Assembly: GCA_029212885.1 (NCBI GenBank)
Contig: JARGPC010000005.1
Coordinates: 52,731-116,730 of the forward strand
DNA: 64,000 bases
Direction of reading: 5' to 3'
Origin: Coxiellaceae bacterium
Lineage (GTDB): Bacteria; Pseudomonadota; Gammaproteobacteria; Coxiellales; Coxiellaceae
Below are positions 58,007-64,000 of this stretch, piece by piece. The notes under the pieces were generated by a model. That model did no database searches, was not told the origin of the DNA, and was given only the letters and a program-made list of their open reading frames with translations. Every line of letters starts with the position of its first letter. The first letter of the stretch is position 1. The position numbers were made by a program, and so were the translations under genes.

Positions 58007-59575
58007 TTAATGACGAAAATGGCGATGGCCAGTGAATAGCATAACAATGCCGGCGGCATCAGCTGCAGCAATTACTTCTTTATCGCGAATTGAACCACCG
58101 GGTTGGATGATGGCGCTAACACCAGCATCAACGGCGACTTGGATGCCATCAGCAAATGGAAAGAAGGCGTCGGATGCGACTACGGAATCTTTTAATGATA
58201 AGTCAGCGTGTTGCGCTTTTAATACGGCAATTTCTGCGGCGAATACGCGACTGGTTTGACCGCCGCCGAGGCCGAGTGTTTGGCCATCTTTAGCAAATAC
58301 GATCGCATTGGATTTGACGTATTGCACGACTTGCCAGGCAAATAAGCAGTCTTGTATTTGTTGCTCAGTTGGCTGCTTTTGTGTGACGGTAGTTAATTCA
58401 CTGGCATCGATGCGTAACTGATCGGCCTGTTGGATTAATAGACCGCCGGATACTGTGTGATAAGTGAACTGTTGGTTGTCATTTGCTTTGCCGTATTGCA
58501 ATACGCGTACATTGGGTTTGGCTTGTAAGCAGGTCAGTGCTTCAGCGCTGACGTCAGGTGCCAAGATCACTTCAACAAACTGATTAGCGATGATTTGTTC
58601 AGCGGTGTCTGCTTGTAGGCTGTGATTTAATGCAATAATGCCACCGAATGCAGATTGCGAATCGCAGGCAAATGCTTTTTCATAGGCGGTTAGCTGTGTG
58701 TCGGCTTGTGCAACGCCGCAGGGCGTGGCGTGTTTGACGATTACACAGGCTTGCTGTTGTGATTCGAGTGAGCAAACGCAGCGTAGTGCGCCTTCACTAT
58801 CCATTAGGTTATTAAACGATAATGGTTTGCCTTGCAGTAATTGAGCTTGTGCTAATGTGCCCGGTTGCGCCGGACTGAATTCGTACAGTGCTGCTTGTTG
58901 GTGCGGATTTTCGCCATAGCGTAAATCCATTTGTTTATGCAGTTGTGGTTGCCAGGCATCAGCAAATGTTGATTGGTTTTCTTTACTGTCGTCATTTTGT
59001 TGCGACATATATTCTGCAATTGCCGCATTGTAATTGGCCAATTGTTGGAATACTTTTTGCGCCAACTGTTTGCGTGTATTGAGATCAGTGCCGCCTTGTT
59101 GTTGGCATTGTTCAAGCACAAGATCGTAATCGCTTGGGTCAATTATTACCGTAACATCTTGGTGATTTTTGGCGCCAGAGCGCAACATGGTTGGCCCACC
59201 AATATCGATATTTTCAATCGCTTTGGCATAATCACAATCATCTTGTTGGATGACTTGGGTAAAGGGGTATAGGTTGCAAACTAATAAGTCGATGGCCTCG
59301 ATTTGATGTTCTGCCATTACGGCATCGTCTTGACCGCGTCGACCTAATAAACCGCCATGAATTATGGGGTGTAATGTTTTAACACGTCCACCCATTATTT
59401 CAGGAAAGCCGGTAACATCACTGACTTCAGTAACTGTTACACCGGAATCGGTAAGTAGCTTGGCTGTGCCACCTGTTGCCAAAATGAAAACGCCCAAGTC
59501 TTGAAGTGCTTGGGCGAATGTTACAATATTGGTTTTGTCTGACACGCTAATTAAAGCGCGTTGGATCTTAGTCAA
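58007..59575 (-). CDS. purH: Bifunctional AICAR formyltransferase / IMP cyclohydrolase
   Basis: A 522-residue enzyme for the last two steps to IMP. The N-terminal IMP cyclohydrolase domain has RALISVSDKTNIVTFAQAL, ATGGTAKLL and GGRVKTLHPIIHGGLL. The C-terminal transformylase domain has DLRYGENPHQQAALY, KHATPCGVA and SDAFFPFADGI. The start is inferred as TTG 59575, overlapping the fis stop; the only other in-frame start (GTG 59611) lies inside fis and adds an atypical extension. Length with TTG matches E. coli PurH (529). It is in the fis-purH order common in gammaproteobacteria. Confidence 0.93.
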   Translation of the reverse strand: MTKIQRALISVSDKTNIVTFAQALQDLGVFILATGGTAKLLTDSGVTVTEVSDVTGFPEIMGGRVKTLHPIIHGGLLGRRGQDDAVMAEHQIEAIDLLVCNLYPFTQVIQQDDCDYAKAIENIDIGGPTMLRSGAKNHQDVTVIIDPSDYDLVLEQCQQQGGTDLNTRKQLAQKVFQQLANYNAAIAEYMSQQNDDSKENQSTFADAWQPQLHKQMDLRYGENPHQQAALYEFSPAQPGTLAQAQLLQGKPLSFNNLMDSEGALRCVCSLESQQQACVIVKHATPCGVAQADTQLTAYEKAFACDSQSAFGGIIALNHSLQADTAEQIIANQFVEVILAPDVSAEALTCLQAKPNVRVLQYGKANDNQQFTYHTVSGGLLIQQADQLRIDASELTTVTQKQPTEQQIQDCLFAWQVVQYVKSNAIVFAKDGQTLGLGGGQTSRVFAAEIAVLKAQHADLSLKDSVVASDAFFPFADGIQVAVDAGVSAIIQPGGSIRDKEVIAAADAAGIVMLFTGHRHFRH

Positions 59576-59861
59576 TGTTGTACTGCTTGATTTTTTTGCG
59601 TAGCGTACCACGGCTAATGCCTAAAATGATAGCTGCTTTGCATTGGTTACCACGAGTGTACTCGAGTACCTTTTTAAGTAGCGGAATTTCCATTTCGGCT
59701 AAAACCATTTTGTACAAATTGGCAGGATCTTCACCGTCCAATTGTGAAAAGTAGCGGTCCAACAGGTTTTCCACACTGTCGCGCATTGATTGTACGCTTT
59801 GTGAGGTAGTTGCCGCGACTGGCGCTTCAACGACATCTGATGTCATGACTTCTTCTAGCAT
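59568..59861 (-). CDS. fis: Nucleoid protein and global regulator Fis
   Basis: A 97-residue Fis; E. coli Fis is 98. The DNA-binding C-terminus is complete: EYTRGNQCKAAIILGISRGT followed by LRKKIKQYNID. The N-terminal half has the dimerisation segment SVENLLDRYFSQLDG. ATG 59861 follows AAGGA; an upstream in-frame ATG at 59876 is not preferred. It bends DNA and in Legionella has been tied to virulence-gene control. Its stop overlaps the proposed purH start. Confidence 0.93.
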   Translation of the reverse strand: MLEEVMTSDVVEAPVAATTSQSVQSMRDSVENLLDRYFSQLDGEDPANLYKMVLAEMEIPLLKKVLEYTRGNQCKAAIILGISRGTLRKKIKQYNID

Positions 59862-60048
59862 TGCTGTTCCTTCCAACTTAGTGACTCCTTGTTGTGATTA
59901 AAAAGAATACTTCCCTCTAAGGTTGATCATTATATCACTAGATTCTGGCGATACAAGTCCTTAAGGCTGGAATATTTGACATTTATTTGTCAGATATTGT
60001 CTATAGATTGACGCTAATTCATGCTGGTCAGTATTTAAATTCAGCTGC

Positions 60049-60054
60049 TATAAT
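60049..60054 (+). promoter_or_regulatory. Consensus -10 before the potassium-channel gene
   Basis: TATAAT lies 32 bases before ATG 60086. The -35 (TGGTCA about 18 bases further up) is poor. Confidence 0.4.
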
Positions 60055-60085
60055 AAAGAGTAGCGCTGATGGGGAATAGTTCAAC

Positions 60086-60943
60086 ATGTCAAACTTTGTT
60101 TATAACTTCGTACGCAAGAATAAGATGTCTACGTATTTGGGTATCGCTGGTGTTTCGCCGCGAGAAACTAAAGCCGCGCTGTTATGTTGGCGTATATATA
60201 TTTCGTTAATGTTAATCATCGCGTTTTGGTTATTAATCCAATGGCAGATTGAAACACTGGGAGAGGTGGATCCCCTGCATCGCTTGATTGCCAGTGTTGT
60301 TGTCTGGTTATTCTTTGTTATTGAGTTATCGTTGTTGCTCGCTTTTGTGAAAGATCGACGGGAATTTATTAGGCACAATTGGATGTTAGTTGTGGCGATA
60401 GTGGCGGGGGTGTTTTATATCATCTTTTTCCATAATCAGCGATTATGGTTTTTACGTGATTTTCAGCCGGTATTGGCGCTGTGGTGTATGGTGCCATCGG
60501 GTCGTATGATTTGGAACTACTTTGCTGATGGTAAGCTTAGTACCACCTTAATAGCTAGTTTGATTATTGTGATAGCGTTTGGGTTGCTCGTGTCCGGTAT
60601 TGACCCAAACGTAAAGTCACCGTGGGATGGTATTTGGTGGGCATTAGCGACAGTTTCAACGGTAGGTTATGGTGATGTGGTGCCGGCCAGTGCATTGGGT
60701 CGTATGCTGGGGGGCGCGTTGATAATTATGGGTTTGGGCATGTTTGTCATTATTACTGCCAACTTCTTAGCGATCTTTTTGAAGCGTGAGCGAGAAGAGA
60801 TTCATGAGACTGAAACGGAAATTAAGAAGGTATTGGATAAATTAGATGATATGCAAAAAGACCAAGAGAAGTTACAGAAGAATGTAAAAGACCTCAAGAA
60901 AAAGCTAGATCGTAGTTCTGCTAAGAGGGATGGTAAGGACTGA
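60086..60943 (+). CDS. Potassium channel protein, two-pore-helix ion channel family
   Basis: A 285-residue voltage-gated-channel-like protein. About six transmembrane segments; the pore loop WWALATVSTVGYGDVVPAS (TVGYGD at 192-197) is a K+ selectivity filter. The last ~50 residues form a charged coiled coil (EIKKVLDKLDDMQKDQEKLQ). No clear Arg-rich voltage sensor or RCK domain is seen. It would pass K+ across the inner membrane. It is convergent with the large unknown genes to its right. Confidence 0.88.
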   Translation: MSNFVYNFVRKNKMSTYLGIAGVSPRETKAALLCWRIYISLMLIIAFWLLIQWQIETLGEVDPLHRLIASVVVWLFFVIELSLLLAFVKDRREFIRHNWMLVVAIVAGVFYIIFFHNQRLWFLRDFQPVLALWCMVPSGRMIWNYFADGKLSTTLIASLIIVIAFGLLVSGIDPNVKSPWDGIWWALATVSTVGYGDVVPASALGRMLGGALIIMGLGMFVIITANFLAIFLKREREEIHETETEIKKVLDKLDDMQKDQEKLQKNVKDLKKKLDRSSAKRDGKD

Positions 60944-60959
60944 TCGCTTTCCTGAAGAG

Positions 60960-62654
60960 TTAGGGGTTAGGAGTTCGGCTTGCTGCAACGGTGATATCAG
61001 AGCCTTTGCCTTCCGCCATATCATTAGTGAATTTATGAGGGCTAAACAGCGAGCCCGCTATGCGCGACACTACTCGCCAAATAGTTCCCATCGGTGTGCC
61101 CACTTCAGGGTTAAAGTTTCCATATTCCGCTTCGAGGCGTTGTGCGGCATTCATATTATCTTCGGGGTTTACGCTGAACATATAATCTAGTGCTTTATCA
61201 TGAATGTCGCTGACTTTGTCGGCTTGTTTTTTCATGCTGGCTTCGGTGGCTTCTTGGTTTGTTTTGCTGTCTTTAAACTCAAAATATTGCAGGTGATCGG
61301 CGCCATAATGACGTTCAATAAAAGTTTTAGCCAGTGCGCAATCGGCGGCTGAAGCGGTAAAAGTTAATTTGGTTTTTGGTGTTGCTTGATCGCCTTGTTG
61401 AGGGTTCGCAGCTTCACGCCGTGTCATTTCTTTGATGCGTTCCAAGCGTGTCAGTTGTTTACCGCTGTCAGCATGTTGATCGGTGGATTTCATATTAAGA
61501 AAGTGCACAATGGCTTCGAGTTTTGTTTGTGCGGTAATCAATGCAGCTTTTTTAGTAAAGCTGTCTTCGCCACTGACAGTGGCGATTTTATCGGCTAGCT
61601 GAATTGTGCCACCGGTTTGCGAGCTAAATAAACGATTGCTGGGGTCGTTGCCTATAGCGGCAGCGCTAAAGCCATCTTCGAGGCTGAATAGCGAGGCGGC
61701 ATTTTCAAAACTGTAGCCACGCAGCGCGCTGATATCGAGGGCTTGCGGGTTGGAGGCGTCTTCTTTGCCTAGCAAGCGACGTTGATTGGCCAGAATCTTA
61801 GTGCGGTATTGTGGGTCATCTTTAGTAATGTAGGGTCTGGCCAGTTGCTGCATGGCTTTGGTGGTTGTGCTGTTTAATCCGAGTAGGCTGCCTTCCATTT
61901 GTTTGAGCATCATCGTGGCCATCATGCCATATTGTGGATTAAATCTTGATGCGATCGCTGGCACAACGGTTTGTACTCCACCGAGCAATTTTTTAGTGAT
62001 ATAGGGTGATTTAGCAAATGTGCCATAAGCCGCGGCTGCAAAAATTAAATAGGGCATGACAACGGCAGCGGTTTCCGCGGCTAAAAACATACTGGAAAGC
62101 ATCACGGTCATATTAATCGCACTACGAGCGCTTGGTGGTACCAGTTTTGACTGGAATAAAACAAAGGTGCCAATGGTGAGTAGCGGGTTAAATGATAGAT
62201 ATTGTTTTACCGCATTAAAGTTTTCGATAGGCCGCCATAGGCTCAGGATATTGATAGCTGGAGCTGGTCCGGGTGGTGTGGCTATTGGACTAACAGTATT
62301 GATGATGGAGCTGTAATCATAAGCGAATGCATATTGGCTAGGCAGTAGCAGGCGGCTTGTTGAGCGATTATAAAACTTGATTATTAGGCTGCTGATGGAG
62401 ACTAGTGGTGCTAGGCTTGTGCCATATTTCCAGGCGGTACCTAGTGTAGTTTTTGCGTAGCCAATAGGACTGAATGGTACGCCACCATAGAGGTCATGTT
62501 GAACGATGCGAGCGGTGCTATCACCTGCATGTTTGGCAACACTTTTAGGAATAAATGCAGCGCAAGTGATGTTATCTGCGGCATGGCCGGAAGCGGTATA
62601 GGCTGATTTGGCAGTTCTGATAACCGGTGTTATTGGGTTGTAGCTTGTGCTCAT
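60960..62654 (-). CDS. Unknown large protein with hydrophobic segments, candidate effector
   Basis: A 564-residue protein with no family I recognise. The N-terminal third is polar, then several hydrophobic stretches (LLTIGTFVLFQSK; AAVVMPYLIFAAAAYGTFA) suggest membrane insertion. The C-terminal third has KLTFTASAADCALAKTFIER and HLQYFEFKDSK, which resembles TITVEAPTELLMATLAKHKD and HLKFVYKN in the neighbour at 62667. It ends SDITVAASRTPNP. It has no signal peptide. ATG 62654 lies 12 bases after the neighbour. Proximity to a Dot/Icm locus and membrane-like segments make an effector possible but unproven. Confidence 0.75.
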   Translation of the reverse strand: MSTSYNPITPVIRTAKSAYTASGHAADNITCAAFIPKSVAKHAGDSTARIVQHDLYGGVPFSPIGYAKTTLGTAWKYGTSLAPLVSISSLIIKFYNRSTSRLLLPSQYAFAYDYSSIINTVSPIATPPGPAPAINILSLWRPIENFNAVKQYLSFNPLLTIGTFVLFQSKLVPPSARSAINMTVMLSSMFLAAETAAVVMPYLIFAAAAYGTFAKSPYITKKLLGGVQTVVPAIASRFNPQYGMMATMMLKQMEGSLLGLNSTTTKAMQQLARPYITKDDPQYRTKILANQRRLLGKEDASNPQALDISALRGYSFENAASLFSLEDGFSAAAIGNDPSNRLFSSQTGGTIQLADKIATVSGEDSFTKKAALITAQTKLEAIVHFLNMKSTDQHADSGKQLTRLERIKEMTRREAANPQQGDQATPKTKLTFTASAADCALAKTFIERHYGADHLQYFEFKDSKTNQEATEASMKKQADKVSDIHDKALDYMFSVNPEDNMNAAQRLEAEYGNFNPEVGTPMGTIWRVVSRIAGSLFSPHKFTNDMAEGKGSDITVAASRTPNP

Positions 62655-62666
62655 ATCATTTAGTTC

Positions 62667-64000
62667 CTATGCGACGGGCGGTGTCATTGATGGTGTTGGT
62701 GCCGCTCCACCGGTCTCAGCGAGTGTAGCTGCTCCACTACGGCCCGCACCTGGTTTAGTGAACATGCCCGCTTGTTTTTGCAGTGCACCTTTGATGGTAG
62801 CATTAATTGCTGTTTTGCAGTTACCAAAGTTTGTATTTGCAGCTTCTAGCGCTTTGCTTTCTTTAGGGCCTTTGGCTTTAATGCTGGCTTCAGTGTGCAA
62901 CGGTTTGTCACCGAGCCCTTTGGCCTTTGTGATCTCATTATCGGTCAGTGTTTTGCCGGTGGTGGTATTTTTATAGACAAACTTCAAGTGCTCAGCGCCT
63001 TTAATGCAGGCAATAATGTCTTTATGTTTGGCCAAGGTTGCCATTAGTAATTCGGTTGGTGCCTCGACTGTGATGGTATAAGTTTTTAATATATCTGGGT
63101 CGGTAATCGAAGCGGTGATTAATCCGGCTGTTTGCAGAATGCCGCTCAAGACAAAGTCAGAGTCTTCTTGTGCTTTGCCGGTGGTTTTAGAAGCGAAGCT
63201 AAGTTGATTCTTGGTGAGTTTCATATGACCAGTCATATAGGCTTCATTGCTATCGGGGTTGTTTTCGGCATGTCTGACAAATTCAATCGGGATGTCTTCA
63301 CCGGTTCGGCGTAAGGCATCGGTAAAGTTATATAGCACAGTGTTATCAGAGCCGTCGTCGTTTTTCACGAGCTTCAATAGGTCACCACGAATCGATACAT
63401 GAAAATAATCGGGTGCTTCTTCACCGGCTTTATATTTTTCCCACCATGGAGTTGCACTTTTCTCTTCTAAAAGTTCACTGCTTTCTTCTTCGGCGTGTTT
63501 AGCTTCTTCTGCTAGGCGTCTGCGTTCACGTAGTGTTTTTGCGTGATTAAAAATGCCATGGCCGACAGCGCCTGCAGCAGCAGCGCTAGCTGCGGCAGCG
63601 CCAGCGATGCCAGCATAACTCCAGCTACTTGTTGTGGTGCTTTGCGCTTGCTGGGCTTGGGGCCTTACTGGGCAAACAGGTTTTTCTTCTCGCGCAAGTA
63701 ATGGGTTGGGTTGTGGGTGAGGGATGCAGGCATCACCGTCGTCGGTATGGGCCATTACGGTATCTGTTTCAAGTGGGTCAACATCTTCTGCTATTAATTC
63801 ATCACTATCTACGTGAATGCCGTGGGTAAGATGAATGGTGTCTTCTTGTATTAGCTGGTGTTGTATTGGGACGTCATGGCTTACACTATGGTCGCTGGGG
63901 GGAGGGCTCGGCACAGGGGATGCGTTAATGGCGGCATCTCTTTCAGCTTGTGGTTCTGCTGCTTGTGCTTGTGCTTCTTCAGCTTGACGCGCTGCTTGTG
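62667..64000 (-). CDS. Unknown protein, 5'-partial, candidate effector
   Basis: The frame is open through the right edge, so the start lies beyond 64000; a start at GTG 63914 is not convincing because the codons before it (an Ala/Gln/Glu-rich run AEEAQAQAAEPQAE) continue the same style. An acidic N-terminal part, an Ala/Gly-rich hydrophobic hinge (GAAAASAAAAGAVGHGIF) and a charged Lys/Glu region follow. The domain at about TYTITVEAPTELLMATLAKH shares a pattern with the 60960 gene. It ends APTPSMTPPVA. No known family was recognised. It is in one transcript with the downstream gene. Confidence 0.75.
   Translation of the reverse strand, partial: QAARQAEEAQAQAAEPQAERDAAINASPVPSPPPSDHSVSHDVPIQHQLIQEDTIHLTHGIHVDSDELIAEDVDPLETDTVMAHTDDGDACIPHPQPNPLLAREEKPVCPVRPQAQQAQSTTTSSWSYAGIAGAAAASAAAAGAVGHGIFNHAKTLRERRRLAEEAKHAEEESSELLEEKSATPWWEKYKAGEEAPDYFHVSIRGDLLKLVKNDDGSDNTVLYNFTDALRRTGEDIPIEFVRHAENNPDSNEAYMTGHMKLTKNQLSFASKTTGKAQEDSDFVLSGILQTAGLITASITDPDILKTYTITVEAPTELLMATLAKHKDIIACIKGAEHLKFVYKNTTTGKTLTDNEITKAKGLGDKPLHTEASIKAKGPKESKALEAANTNFGNCKTAINATIKGALQKQAGMFTKPGAGRSGAATLAETGGAAPTPSMTPPVA

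Noticed and set aside
1..64000. tRNA, rRNA, transposase or integrase genes
   Set aside because: None recognised by reading; a tool search could still find a small RNA.

Overview
The window comes from a gammaproteobacterium of the Legionellales type (Legionella/Coxiella/Rickettsiella relatives), probably host-associated. The evidence is a near-complete Dot/Icm type IVB secretion system (T4BSS) in one block of about 41 kb (8413-49317), a PmrA-like regulatory box in front of many of its genes, and a fis-purH arrangement. No rRNA, tRNA, transposase, integrase or CRISPR array was seen. I cannot name the genus or species.

Layout. (1) 174-8416: a small zinc-finger protein and a lipopolysaccharide block: heptosyltransferase II (waaF), a glycosyltransferase, an O-antigen ligase-like protein (waaL), a WaaE-type glycosyltransferase, manC, hldE and hldD. 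The last three genes overlap by 4 bases at each junction. (2) 8413-11149, minus strand: icmW, an unknown exported protein and icmX. Divergent from these on the plus strand are icmV and a small acyl carrier protein with a lysine-rich tail. (3) 12320-26203: five consecutive full-length dotA genes. Each has its own promoter, leader and, in most cases, terminator. (4) 26213-29542, minus strand: dotC, dotB and a BCCT-like membrane protein. (5) 29713-49317, plus strand: dotD, icmT, icmS, a candidate icmR functional homologue, icmQ, icmP/dotM, icmO/dotL, icmN/dotK, two icmL/dotI paralogues, icmK/dotH, icmE/dotG, icmG/dotF, icmC/dotE, three icmD/dotP paralogues, icmJ/dotN and icmB/dotO. (6) 49539-53937: a duplicated Cys-rich exported protein, a two-gene cassette (unknown protein plus HExxH membrane protein) bracketed by inverted copies of a ~107-bp palindromic element, and an icmF gene lacking its NTPase half. 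(7) 53942-59861: purD, an aspartoacylase-like enzyme, an MFS transporter, purH and fis. (8) 60086-64000: a potassium-channel protein and two large unknown proteins (the last runs off the window) that could be secreted effectors.

Working together. The LPS genes build the heptose core and its outer sugars. The Dot/Icm genes encode the outer-membrane cap (DotC, DotD, DotH, DotK, DotG, DotF), the inner-membrane platform and ATPases (DotB, DotO, DotL), the coupling-complex partners (DotM, DotN, IcmS, IcmW) and DotA/IcmX/IcmV. The strongest new signals are the expansion of exactly the integral-membrane components DotA (x5), IcmD (x3) and IcmL (x2), and a fixed-geometry promoter module. That module is two TTAA-type half-sites with 6 bases between them, then 8 bases, three more, and a TANACT-like -10. 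It precedes each of the five dotA genes and also icmW, the icmR-like gene and icmC. It resembles the PmrA box of Legionella and Coxiella and suggests that the whole apparatus, including every dotA copy, is co-regulated.
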